From Brugia malayi (taxonomy: Eukaryota > Nematoda > Chromadorea > Rhabditida > Onchocercidae), in NCBI RefSeq assembly GCF_000002995.4, contig NW_025062298.1, positions 1-57,649 on the forward strand: DNA of 57,649 nucleotides, given 5' to 3'. A program made the translations under genes and the position numbers. The notes below the pieces were generated by a model. The model did no database searches, was not told the origin of the DNA, and worked only from the letters and a program-made list of their open reading frames with translations. Below, in pieces: positions 36,341 to 48,500 of this stretch; position 1 is the stretch's first letter; every line of letters starts with the position of its first letter.

Positions 36341-37650
36341 TAATTTAAAAGCCGTATTTTAATATTTAAAGCATAAAATGACCAGATCTGGTGCAATGCA
36401 TATGAAATAATCAACTACATCAAAAATATCTATTTTTCTTTAAACTAATTGCTATATTTTGCAGATTCAGCACTTAACTAAAATTTAATAAAACAATTTA
36501 AATTTTAGTTAATCTAGAACTAATTTTAAAATTAAAACTAATAATCTAGAACGAATTTTAATTCTTGTTTACTGCACAAAAACTATTACAAAATTTAGAA
36601 TTTTTAAAAAATTCAAAATTTATATTTGAAATAAAATTTAATTTTAATTCTTAAGTTGAATTCAAACTATTATTAATTGAAAGTTTTATTAGTTTTGCTG
36701 AAGAATTTTTGCGCAAAAATTAGTTACAAAAGCGTATTTTAATATTTAAACTATAAAATGACAACACAATATAGGACCAGAACTGGTACAATGCATATAA
36801 CATAGTCAATTAAGTTCAAAATAAGCTTTTTTTAGTGGTTTTGGAACATAATTAAAATTGATAATTTAAAACCAATTTCCTTTTTTAATGTACAAAAACT
36901 ATTACAAATTTTAAGACATTGTACCAGAGCTGGTCATATATTGTTTGGTCATTTTATAGTTTAAATATTAAAATACGCTTTTGTGATTAATTTTTGCGCA
37001 AAAATTAATCAGCAAAATAAATAAAACTTTCATTTAATCATGGTTTTAATTCAATTCAGGAATTAAAATTAAATGTTATTTCAAATTTAAATTTAAGATT
37101 TTTTAAAAATTTTGAATTTTGTACTAGTTTTCTCACTTTAAACAAGGAAATTGGTTCTAGGTTATCAAATTTAATTTTAATTAAGTTCTAAAAACCACTA
37201 AAAATAGCATTATTTTGAACCTAATTGGTTATTTTTTATGCATTGCACCAGTGCTGGTCGTATATTGTGTGGTTATTTTATAGTTTAAATATTAAAATAC
37301 GCCTTTGTAATTAAGTTTTGCGCAAAAATTCATCAGCAAAATTAATAAAACTTTCAATTAATCATGGTTTTAATTCAATTTAAGAATTAAAATTAAATTT
37401 TATTTCAAGCTTAAATTTTGAATTTTTCAAAAATTTTAAAATTTGTAATAGTTTTTGTACATTAAGAAGGAAATTGGTTCTAGGTTATTAAATTTAATTT
37501 TAATTAAGTGCAAAAACTACTTAAAATAGCAATTCATTTAAGAAAATGTTTATTTTTTGAACTTAATTGATTATTTCATATGCATTGCACAGAGCTGGTC
37601 ATATATGGTGTTGTCATTTTGTAGTTTAAAAAGAAAAATTCTCTTTTATA
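36341..37650. repeat. Isolated HhaI-family repeats, head-to-head
   Basis: Units of the same family as the large satellite at 45590-57649, but more diverged. 36341 to about 36912 runs in the same orientation as the main array (gtattttaatatttaaa at 36353 and 36734). From about 36913 to 37650 the units are reverse-complemented (tttaaatattaaaatac at 36961 and 37287). The two halves form a large imperfect palindrome centred near 36913-36990. Confidence 0.9.
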
Positions 37651-38679
37651 ATTTTGCACAAAAGAACAGTACAGCTTCAGAAACAAAAAATATCGGTGTG
37701 AACTATGTTAATGTTATTTCTACATATATTTCTATTAAGAGACCATGACCAACGTCTCATTTTTATCGAGAATCGTCACCAATCATTTTTTTTTTTTGTT
37801 TCTTTCTTTTTGCTTGGAGCACTTTAGGGCCATTCTACATACGTGTTGGTAACACTGATATGTTCATCATGCGCTGTTCTGCTGATAGCACTGTTATACT
37901 TTCTCATAAATATAAATGACTACGGTGACTCTCAGCTTATGACTCCGAATGGATTAGACAAGTCAACAAAGAAATATCTCATTTTGGTTATCAATCGATT
38001 GGTTTTTATGAGAAAGAAATGGCAATCCATATTCATTCGTATCCCTTCTCTTGGAATTTTCTAGAAAACTTTCTCACAATAGGTTAGATTATTTGCTCTT
38101 CGTTTTCCTTAGCACTTTGAAGCATAATTTTTTCTGTTTTTTTTCTCTGAAAAGCTTTTCTCAAAAAACATGTAAAATAGTTATTTCAAGTTGGAGGATA
38201 ATCGGTATTTGTGGTAAATAGTTCGTTTTTTTTTTTTTTTTTTTTTTTGATGGGATAAGAAATAAACATAAGCTGTCTTTACAAGAAAACTATCTGACTG
38301 AATTCAAAGTGATTTCGGGACCAAAAAGCTAGCTCTGAGGTTTAATGGAGATAAAATAGATTTTGAAATGATAGAGTTTGTCCATTATATTGTTATATTA
38401 ATGCATAAAGATCATGCAGTATGTGAAAAATATTTTAAAAATTTATATATTTAAAAAAACATACATATTATATTAAAAAATATATTAAAAATTTAAAGAT
38501 AGCCTTTGGTTTTAACACGTTTCAAACAATATTTGAAAATCAACGGAAGTTTGGTTCTATTTTTTGCATAAAGGAATATCGGAAAATTCCTCTAGGGAAT
38601 ATAAAACAGGTGCTTGCAACTTGCCTTTGTGCTCATTATTACAGAAATAATAATATTTATTAACAAAGCGATAAAAGAA
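37651..38679. other. Noncoding spacer
   Basis: It holds a T-tract of about 23 bases at 38226-38248 and AT-rich sequence. An open frame at 37843-38064 starts at GTG and has a hydrophobic start (CSSCAVLLIALLYFL), but I found no splice or homology support for it. No gene is called. Confidence 0.4.
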
Positions 38680-40049
38680 ATTTCAAGTGCAGAGTTTCGA
38701 GCAACAAGAATTCATGTATGGCAAATTTTCTGAGCAAGATAATAACGGTTTTGCTTTTTTGGTTCAAATATCTAATATCGAAATGGATATTTCACTGGAT
38801 AACTCTGTATACCAATCAGGTTTCGTTTCACTCATCCTACTTCATTTGTAACTAACACAAAAAAATTCCAATTTTTTTGGTTAACAGTTTCTCTAACTTA
38901 TAAGAGTTTGTTTGAGTAAGTTAGGAGAAAAATGTAATCATGCATCTCCATGTTACTTTTTCTTTTTTTTCAAAAGTTTTCGCTGTCAAATGTTGTTTTC
39001 TAATAGAATAAAAACTATTGCTTCTAGAGTTGTCAATTTTATGTTTCATTTACAGATCGGGCTGCAGTTTTATTGATAAACATTGATTTCAAGCTATTTT
39101 GCTTTCTCTATTGCTTCAATCGATTGCTTTTAAAATTCTCAAGGTTTTTTTTTTTTTTTTTAACGAATGTTTCTCGTAGTGATAAATAATAATTTTAATG
39201 CAGATACATAATATTTTTTTCACCCTTTATTTTGTGCAATTTCATGGTTTAAAAGAAAGTTTTTCTTTTTAATTTTTTACTTTTACTCTTAATTAGCAAT
39301 AAAGCAGCGTTAAGTTGATTGCCATAATTTTAATGTGTTATAACACTCAATGATTTTATTATTTGTTAATGCTGCTGTTGATGTGTAGTCATCTATTTTC
39401 CTGTATTTAGTTTGGTAGCCTTGATTGACTATGATTATCCAACAAAAGATATGTTCAAAATTTATTCTCCGCAAAAAAAGATGGTTCAATGAGATTTTCT
39501 GTTATTTCGAGAGCTGTTCAGTATTCAGCACCAATGAAGAATGAAGCACTGAGAATTTCAGTACAGCCAAAAGAGGTCGAAAGAACCAAAATCATTGAAA
39601 ATTATGACGACTCATTAACAAATGGCCGATGCGACAATGGTAGCATTCATTTGGAACCATCATTCTAATAATTTAGGATCAATTGCTAATGATTCAAATG
39701 AATGTGTACTGGATGCTTTCACCACAATTTCGGTGTATTTTTTATTTTAAGATATTTTATTCTTTTTTTATTCTGTTCTTTAATCCATTTGTTCAGTGAT
39801 AGTGTGTTAAGGACTTGTTTGAAATTTCAAGAAATATAAAAAATTTCTTCGAATAGCCCTACTCAGATGATGTTACTGCCATATCACAGTTAGAATGTTA
39901 ATATGGGCTTTTGTAAAAGGCTAAAGTGAATTTGAGGGGGAGGACAGAATTAAGATTAGTATTCATATATCATTAAGTCTATGAATTTGTTTCAGAAGAC
40001 ATTGCTGTTCAAGAGTGAAGGATTTGAGATTACAGACGATGACTTATAA
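38680..40049 (+). pseudogene. Decayed inverted copy of snx-17 exons 9-12
   Basis: This matches the 3' half of snx-17 in opposite orientation: exon 9 copy 38680-38819, exon 10 copy about 39092-39146, exon 11 copy 39411-39732 and exon 12 copy 39995-40049, with intron sequence retained, so it arose by DNA duplication rather than retroposition. It is broken. The exon 9 copy has an extra T that brings a stop after RIHVWQIF. The exon 10 copy runs into a T-tract at its 3' end. The exon 11 copy has a four-base insertion (ccttgattgact for cgttgact) and further changes. Exon 12, ending in the acidic-leucine tail, remains intact. The PX-domain exons are absent, so no SNX17 can be made from it. The homology ends exactly at the exon 9 boundary. 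Confidence 0.9.
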
Positions 40050-41429
40050 TTGTTTTTTTTTTTTTTTTTTCGGGGATTTTTTTAGGATAAAATTTGCTGT
40101 TTACTGCTTTATATTATAAAAAACAAAATGATACTATCATTGCTCTTATTGGTGGAAATTTTTTCTTTTTTTTATACAGAAAATATTGTAAATGCTAATT
40201 TATGCATTTTGATTTCGATTTTTTTTTTTTATGTTAGTGTTCATTTATAATTGTTTTTTTTTTTTTTTTTTTTCTGTTAGCTACTTTGCTTTCATGTTTA
40301 TATGAATTTATTCCGAATATAGTGCTCATTGGTCATATCTCTTCCTTTTTTTCCATATTCTGGCAGTGTCATTTTGTTTGTAGTATAGGATTTCCAGAAA
40401 GTGCGCACATAGATACTAATTGAAGATTTCCGAATATTAAAAATGGTCGGAATTATTCTAAATTTATTTTCTAATAATTTTCGCTGACATAGCTTTCTTA
40501 TGCTGAAGGTGCGATATATCTAATGGCTAGATAGTTTCATATTGAGAATATTAATGAGAATATTACTTTGGTACTTGATTTATCGTTTTGTCTTCCTTTT
40601 GATCAGATCTTCCTTTGTCTTTTTAGGAAATTTCAGGAACAAGTTTCAGGAATTGTTTAATAATTTTGGCCAGAGTTTATATTACCATAAACACAAATTT
40701 ATTTGACATATGTTGATTGATTGATTCACATGGATGTTTTGAATTAGATTATATTTTACGTCACTTTACGTGTCGCACATCGTTTCATTTAAAAGTGCAT
40801 GAAGCAGTTTCTCTGTTATTTATTCAAAATGATATATTTGCATTATTCACTTTAGCATAATTTCGATTCAACAATTCCATGTTTTATTCTTAGCAATCTT
40901 CGTTTCATTTTCTTTTTATTTTTTCCTTTGCTACATACTTTCTTCCATTTTCATATCGAATCTGTTTAATATTATATAATTTTTTGTCAGAAAAAGTTGT
41001 GATTTTACTGCTACATCGTTATAATACATCCAAATGAAATTGAATGTAAAAAAAATTTCCTCAAATAGTCATTATTTTTATAGAAATTTAATTTTATGGT
41101 GATGCACAAATGATCACATTTTCGAATTGTTACCCGCGGGAACGTTCTAATTTATTTATGAAATATTTGCTTTACTTTTTCACTTATTAAATTTTCATAT
41201 CCTGAAATTTTGCATGGATAACAACTATGATCAAATTTTCTAGATGTATCAATTAGAAAAAGTTTAAAAAAATGTATCAATTACTCATAGAGCTGACTGA
41301 CCGAGCAGAATGTGAAATTTCACCTACGAAATTTTTTCAGATTGTTGAGGTATGCACCTACAACATTTTGAATAGTGTATTACTTCAAAATCGGCTTTAG
41401 TAACAAAATAAAATGGTGTAAAATTTAGG

Positions 41430-41946
41430 TAAAAAAAATAACTTCATTTTGGAAAAATGAGTTTTGTTGGCCGATTTAATTTTTTTTTTGAAAAAACAAT
41501 AGAAAAAATTGATCTCTTGTAAAGTTCTCCGTAATAGGAAAGTTGGAGAATAATCTTCAATGGTTAACTTTCTTCTTTTCCTCTTCCTTTCCCAATAGTT
41601 TGTTTTTGACCCATCTGAAGTTATTGTTGTTGTTTGTTTTTTTCTTTTTTATAAGAAATTAATTCATAAAATAAAAGTTTCCCAAATCTTTGAATTAATA
41701 TCAATTTTTATTAATAAGACAAGAATTTTTTTGAAAACGTTTTAATATATCAATAAAGTCACAAAATTAAAATAGAACAGATGTCAGATTACTTTCACCT
41801 TCTGCTTGGCCACAATCTTTTTCCATGCAACAATTTTTATTAATTTATTTTTTGCATAAAAATATACAAAAAAAAAAAAAAAAAAAAAAAAACTTCATTA
41901 TTTGCAATTTCATTTTAACATAAAAACTAATTCTACTTATCATTTA
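41430..41946. mobile_element. Insertion present only in copy B
   Basis: Copy A runs directly from the gtgtaaaattt block to the gtgttgaaaattgtttaaat block. Copy B has about 515 bp between the equivalent blocks. The insert contains an A-tract of about 28 bases (41863-41891), and aacttcatt/acttcatt occurs on both sides of the tract-bearing part (41441 and 41892). This resembles a poly-A retroposon with a target duplication, but no coding sequence or known element was recognised. A deletion in copy A is the alternative. Confidence 0.4.
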
Positions 41947-42239
41947 TGTGCTGCAAATTGTTCAAATTTCCCAGTTGATCACTTTTTTCTTATTAAAGCA
42001 ATGGAATTAATTAAAGAGTGACGTGGTAATAAACTCATAAAATTTTTGGACTGGTGATAAACTCAAAAAATTCATTAACAAAATTTTTTCTTGGACATAT
42101 CTGATCTTTTTCTCATCATCAAACGTGATCTTTCACCATGCTGGTAACATAGTTTTACTAATTTACTGTTAACAATAAATCTTATGCAATTATCATTTTG
42201 AAATGCTGATCAAATGATAATATGACAAGTGATATTAGC

Positions 42240-42383
42240 AATCATTGGATCAATTAAATTAAAATATTTGTATGTGCAAGCAGGTATGCAATTGTACTTG
42301 CAATGCAACTGCAACTGCAAGTGCAAGTGCGGCTGCAAGAAATATTTACTGTTAAGGTTACATTTTGAAAAGGTTACAATTTA
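42240..42383. repeat. TGCAA-rich spacer between copies B and C
   Basis: A run of tgcaac/tgcaag hexamers at about 42285-42342, containing the inverted arms ACTTGCA / TGCAAGT. It sits between the inverted copy B and the direct copy C. Confidence 0.7.
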
Positions 42384-42786
42384 GGTTACAATTCGAAAAT
42401 GTGACCATTTGTGTATCACCATGAAATCAAAAAATAGTGACTATTTGAGGAAATCTTTTTTGCATTCAATTTCATTTGGATGTATTATAACGATGTAGCA
42501 GTAAAAACACAATTTTTTCTTATTACAAAAAATTATATAATATTAAACAGATTCGACATGAAAATGAAACAAACTATGAAGCAGAGGAAAAAAAAAAAAA
42601 AAAACAAAAAGAAAATGAAAGTGCAATAAAGATAGCTAAGAATAAAACATGGAATTGTTGAATCGAAATATTATGCAAAGTGAATAACGCAAACATATCA
42701 CTTTGAATAAATAACAGAGAAACTGCTTCATGCATTTAAATGAAGTGATAAAACGACACGTAAAGTGACGCAAAATATAATCTAAT
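42384..42786. repeat. Copy C, partial third copy of the duplicated flank
   Basis: About 400 bp in the same orientation as copy A (5755-6143) and inverted relative to copy B (40743-41133). It shares acaattcgaaaatgtga with copy B (taacaattcgaaaatg) rather than copy A (agtttttcgaaaatg), so it probably derives from copy B. B and C together form an inverted repeat with arms of about 400 bp and a loop of about 1.25 kb. Confidence 0.85.
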
Positions 42787-43618
42787 AAATAAGGAAAAAT
42801 TTTTGCGGCTTTGTTACTTGAATTGCTGCTTACATATATGTTTTATAATTGTAACTAATGAATTAAAAATTTTTCTATACAGTCTCCTTATTATAACTTC
42901 TCTTATTCTAATAATTACCACTTTTTTTCTTATTCTAATTTCATTTTTTATTTCACTTAATTTGATTTTTTCGATTTGCAACTAATATTAATACATTTTA
43001 CCGATTTTTAGTTCTAATTTTATTGATTTGAACAGCAAAAAACAGTACGTTTTTTTTTTTTTTTTTTATATTAGACGCTTCGTTGCCAAACATTAAGCTT
43101 TTGCTACCACAGAATAATAACAATGAAAATGCGTCAAGTTTTATGATTTTTATTGTTTGAAAGCTGAATTAAGCAAGAAAAATTACATTTATTTACAAAG
43201 AAGCAAATATAAAATCCCAATAAATAAATCTATGTATCAAAGAATGCACAAAAAAATTTTTACAAATTAAAATCTAATTCGAAATAATCTCGCGAACCTT
43301 CAAATAATTTACAAAAAGTATCAAATAAAATTTAATAATTCATAATACAAAAACTTATCTTAATTGAACACCGGAAATGTAAAACTATTTCAAATTATAT
43401 ATCATGTAAGCAAACATTATTCCAACCCTTATCTGACATAAAAGTAACGTAAAACTATTTTTTTTTTACGTGATTCCAATTGCTGGGGTTCAATGCAGTT
43501 CATTCCTACATGATATTTCTGGTGTAGAAAAGCAAATAAAAAAAAATGGGCAAAGCAAAAGCTAAAAGCGAAAAATTTCCACTTTCTTATTGCTAAAGCA
43601 AATCATATCAGCTTAAAG
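42787..43618. other. Spacer downstream of the coiled-coil gene
   Basis: AT-rich sequence with a T-tract at 43049-43069. The open frame at 42803-42985 is hydrophobic low-complexity translation with no other support. It probably includes the 3' UTR of the minus-strand gene ending at 43619. Confidence 0.4.
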
Positions 43619-44836
43619 TTAGTGATTTGTATTCAACCATTCTGATATCTGATTTTTAAGATCATCAACTTCCTCATCCTCATCATAGCATGCTTTTATT
43701 AATCGTTCACTTTCTTCTCGCAAACGGTCTAATCTGTGTTCTACCTCTTCAAATTTTTTCTCTTGTACAATTGACATTTTTCTCATCTATAAAAAATTTT
43801 CAAAGAAATTAAAACTAACAATGTACCCAGTATTTCTATAGTGTTATCTGATAATGTCACCAGAGGAATTGCTTGAAATTATCATTGTAATATGTACGGA
43901 TTTACAATCCAAAGTATTACCTCTTTTAAATCTATGTTTTCTTTTTCCAATATAAAAATCGTATTCCTGAGTTCTGCATTTTCATTTTTCAGTTCATCGT
44001 TTTCCTTTGTTAAATTTTCAGCAGCACGAATTATTGCAGCAGTAATTTCACTTCCAAAATCCAAATTCTCAAACAAAGTTGAGCTTTGATATCTTATATC
44101 TTCCTCATTGATTCGAAAATGCTGAGCCGTCCTTTTTAGCTCCTAAAATTGACAAAAATTAGTCTTAAAAAACAATCTTAACATTATTTAACAGTTTTGA
44201 AACTCCATAAAACAATGAAAATTTCTCGAAAGAAGAAGCAAACCTGCATTACTTCTTCACAATGTTCACATATTTTCTTGAAAGTATCTCCTTCTCTTTC
44301 ATTATTTTCCAACTGTTTAATTTCTCGGTCATGCAAGCAATCCAATAATACGCTCAAGCTTTTAAAGTTTTTCTCTGTATACTCATGCATTATTTTCATT
44401 TTACTCGCCATTTTTTGCATTTCATCCAAACCCTTTGACCATTTCTCATTCAATTTCTGAAATCCGATCTATAGACAATATGATGATGAATGTACTATTG
44501 TAAATAAAACGATATTCAACATTCAAATTTACTTCCTGAAGATTTTTTACATAACGTAGCATTTTTAACAGGAAGGCACAGTTCTGATTTTCTTCAGACT
44601 TTGTTTTGATAAACTCTGTCACAAAATATAGGCTTATCTGTCCATTTGTTTTAGAAATTCTAGATTAACAAAACTTATACAAGACTTTAGATAAGATTTA
44701 CCTGCATTAAACTTGAGAAACAATTGTTGTTTTCAGAAAACTGAGTTGTTATCACTTCTCGCAAACCATTAAGCTTTGATTTTGTACTCGTAAACAACAT
44801 CTCAAATCTGTTTTTTTCCTCCACCATTTTTTCCAT
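43619..44836 (-). CDS. Coiled-coil protein of unknown function
   Basis: Five exons in consistent phase: 44702-44836, 44533-44613, 44244-44456, 43921-44142 and 43619-43786, giving 272 residues ending ISEWLNTNH. Starts are possible at the first ATG (44836, MEKMVEEKNRFEML) after a CTTTAG acceptor that may be a trans-splice site, and at a second ATG three codons later. The protein is highly charged and nearly all helical by composition. The clearest coiled coil lies at about 195-225 (LTKENDELKNENAELRN) with leucines and asparagines in heptad spacing; another follows at about 235-262 (VEHRLDRLREESERLIKAC). No catalytic motif, signal peptide or membrane segment is present. The acceptor of exon 2 (CAGAG) is inferred from phase. 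I do not recognise the family. A structural or kinetochore/centrosome-type linker is possible but unproven. Confidence 0.75.
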
Positions 44837-45589
44837 TATCGCTTCTAACTAAAGATTTTTGATTCCTTTGTTCAACTGGAAAATATAAAGTCATTAAAAA
44901 AAAAGTACTTATTAGTTTGCAATAAAGATATTAAAAAAAATACTTATTAGTTCGCAATAAAGATATTGAAAAAAAATACTTATTAGTTCGCAATAAAGAC
45001 ATTAAAAAAAAAAAAATGGGAGATCCTTTGAATCAAGCCAAATTGTACAAGAAAAATAATAAGAATGAAAAGAAGAATATGCGCAAATAAAATCACAAAA
45101 GAGAAGGGCATGATCATGGGATTGCTACTGCCCAACTTTATTCTTGTAGAATGTAAAAGTTATATGTATACATATATATATACAGGAAAAAAAATTTTTA
45201 TCGTTGTATTGATAAGTACAAAAAAGAGATCTCATCTCAGATCAAAATTTTACCCAAGTATTATGTTAACATTACTCTTATCCCTACTGACAGAAATCAA
45301 TGAGAACACGCCCATCTCTGTATGCTTTATAATTAACAATACAATTATGATAGAATATCAAGGTTATCCACCATAATGTAGATATTTTTGTCTTTCCTAG
45401 TTCTATTAATTTCTCTTGCTAAATCTTATTTTTTTTTTAAATCCTTACTGTTTCTTCTCTTCTCTCTGACCAACACTCAACTGTCTCAGTATAGATAGAG
45501 CTAATATCTTTTCTATCGACTAACCCCTTTTGTACGGGTTAAGCAATATGAAAAGCATAGCAAGTGGAAAGGTTTACTGATTAGCTTTT
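44837..45589. other. Spacer before the HhaI satellite array
   Basis: It includes three copies of tacttattagttcgcaataa with poly-A spacers (44895-45013, period 35-37 bp). The open frame at 45065-45376 has no splice or composition support. Nothing else was recognised. Confidence 0.5.
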
Positions 45590-48500
45590 CCAATGTTTAA
45601 ACAATGCATATAAAATATTCAATTAAGTTCATAATATTGCTATTTTTGGCACTTAATTAAAGTTAAAATTGATAATTTAGAACCAATTTCCTTGTTTAAT
45701 GTAACAAAACTATTACAAATTTTAAAATTTTTAAAAAAATCAAAATTTAAAATTGAAATAAAATATTATTTTAATTCTTAAATTGATTTAAAACCATGAT
45801 TAATTGAAAGTTTTATCTAATTTGCCAATGAATTTTTGCGCAAAACTTAATTACAAAAGCGTATTTTAATATTTAAACTATAAAATGACAACACAATACA
45901 CGACCAGCACTGGTGCAATGCACATAACATAACCAATTAAGTTCAAAATAATGCTATTTTTAGTAGTTTTGGAACTTAATTAAAATTAAAATTGATAATT
46001 TGAAACCATTTTCCCTGTTTAATGTAAGAAAACTATAACAAATTTTAAAATTTTCAAAAAATTCAAAACTTAAATTTGAATTTAAATTTAAATTTAATTA
46101 ATAAATTGAATTAAAACCATAGTTAGTCGAAAGTTATATTTATTTTGCCGATGATTTTTTGGCAAAACTTAATTACAGAAGCGTATTTTAATATTTAAAC
46201 TATAAAATGACAACACAATATACGACCAGCACTGGTACAATGCATAAAACATAACCAATTAGGTTCAAAATAATGCTATTTTTAGTGGTTTTTAGAACTT
46301 AATTAAAATTAAAATTGATAATTTAAAACCATTTTCCCTGTTTAATGCAAGAAAACTGTAACAAATTTTAAAATTTTTAAAAAATTAAAATTTAAATTTG
46401 AATTTAAATTCAATATGAATTCTTAAATTGAATTAAAACCATGATTAATTGAAGGTTTTATTAATTTTGCCGATGATTTTTTGCGCAAAACATAATTACA
46501 AAAGAGTATTTTAATATTTAAACTATAAAATGAAAACACAATATACGACCAGCACTGGTGCAATGCATATAACATAACCAATTAAGTTCAAAATAATGCT
46601 ATTTTTAGTAGTTTTGGAACTTAATTAAAATTAAAACTGATAATTTAAAACCATTTTCCCTGTTTAATGCAAGAAAACTATAACAAATTTCAAAATTTTT
46701 AAAAAATTAAAAATTTAAATTTGAATTTAAATTCAATATTAATTCTTAAATTGAATTAAAACCATGATTAATTGAAAGTTTTATTAATTTTGCGATGATT
46801 TTTGCGCGAAACTTAATTACAAAAGCGTATTTTAATATTTAAACTATAAAATGACAACACAATACACGACCAGCACTGGTGCAATGCATATAACATAACC
46901 AATTAAGTTCAAAATATTGCTATTTTTAGTAGTTTTGGAACTTAATTAAATTTAAAATTGATAAATTAGAACCAATTTCCTTGTTTAATATAAGATAACT
47001 GCAACAAATTTTAAAATTTTCAAAAATTCAAAATTTAAATTTGAATTTAAATTTAAATTTAATTCATAAATTGAATTAAAACCATGACTAATTGAAGGTT
47101 TTATTTATTTTGCCGATGATTTTTTGCGCGAAACTTAATTACAAAAGCGTATTTTAATATTTAAACTATAAAACGAAAACACAATATACGACCAGCACTG
47201 GTACAATGCATAAAACATAACCAATTAGGTTCAAAATAATGCTATTTTTAGTGGTTTTTAGAACTTAATTAAAATTAATAATTTAAAACCATTTTCCCTG
47301 TTTAATGTAAGAAAACAATAACAAATTTTAAAATTTTCAAAAAATTCAAAATTTAAATTTAAATTTAATTCATAAATTGAATTAAAACCATGATTAATTG
47401 AAGGTTTTATTTATTTTGCCGATGATTTTTTGCGCAAAACTTAATTACAAAAGCGCATTTTAATATTTAAACTATAAAATGACAACACAATACACGACCA
47501 GCACTGGTGCAATGCATATAACATAACCAATTAAGTTCAAAATAATGCTATTTTTAGTAGTTTTGGAACTTAATTAAAATTAAAATTGATAATTTGAAAC
47601 CATTTTCCCTGTTTAATGTAAGAAAACTATAACAAATTTTAAAATTTTCAAAAAATTCAAAACTTAAATTTGAATTTAAATTTAATTAATAAATTGAATT
47701 AAAACCATAGTTAGTCGAAAGTTATATTTATTTTGCCGATGATTTTTTGGCAAAACTTAATTACAGAAGCGTATTTTAATATTTAAACTATAAAATGACA
47801 ACACAATACACGACCAGCACTGGTGCAATGCATATAACATAACCAATTAAGTTCAAAATAATGCTATTTTTAGTAGTTTTGGAACTTAATTAAAATTAAA
47901 ATTGATAATTTAAAACCATATTCCCTGTTTAATGCAAGAAAACTGTAACAAATTTTAAAATTTTTAAATAATTAAAATTTAAATTTGAATTTAAATTGTA
48001 TATGAATTCTTAAATTGAATTAAAACCATGATTAATTGAAAGTTTTATTAATTTTGCTGATGAATATTTGCGCAAAACCTAATTACAAAAGCGTATTTTA
48101 ATATTTAAACTATAAAATGACAACACAATACACGACCAGCACTGGTGCAATGCATATAACATAACCAATTAAGTTCAAAATAATGCTATTTTTAGTAGTT
48201 TTGGAACTTATTTAAAATTGAAATTGATAAATTAGAACCAATTTCCTTGTTTTATATATGATGACTAAAACAAATTTTAAAATTTTTAAAAAATTAAAAA
48301 TTTAAATTTGAAATTAAATTCAATATTAATTCTTAAATTGAATTAAAACCATGATTAATTGAAGGTTTTATTAATTTTGCCGATGATTTTTTGCGCAAAA
48401 CTTAATTACAAAAGAGTATTTTAATATTTAAACTATAAAATGACAACACAATACACGACCAGCACTGGTGCAATGCATATAACATAACCAATTAAGTTCA

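Larger units (their letters stand above)
38680..42239. repeat. Copy B of an inverted segmental duplication
   Basis: It is the reverse complement of about 5190-8249 and spans the snx-17 3' exons, their downstream flank and a single minisatellite unit (42175-42239). It is longer than copy A, mostly because of an extra segment of about 515 bp at 41430-41946. The copies differ by many substitutions and indels, so the event is not recent. Confidence 0.88.

Noticed and set aside
37843..38064. Open frame with a hydrophobic N-terminus (membrane or secreted protein)
   Set aside because: It begins at GTG, has no supporting acceptor, donor or neighbouring exon, and lies in sequence with no other coding signal.
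45065..45376. 103-residue open frame before the satellite
   Set aside because: Random-looking composition, no splice context and no recognisable motif.
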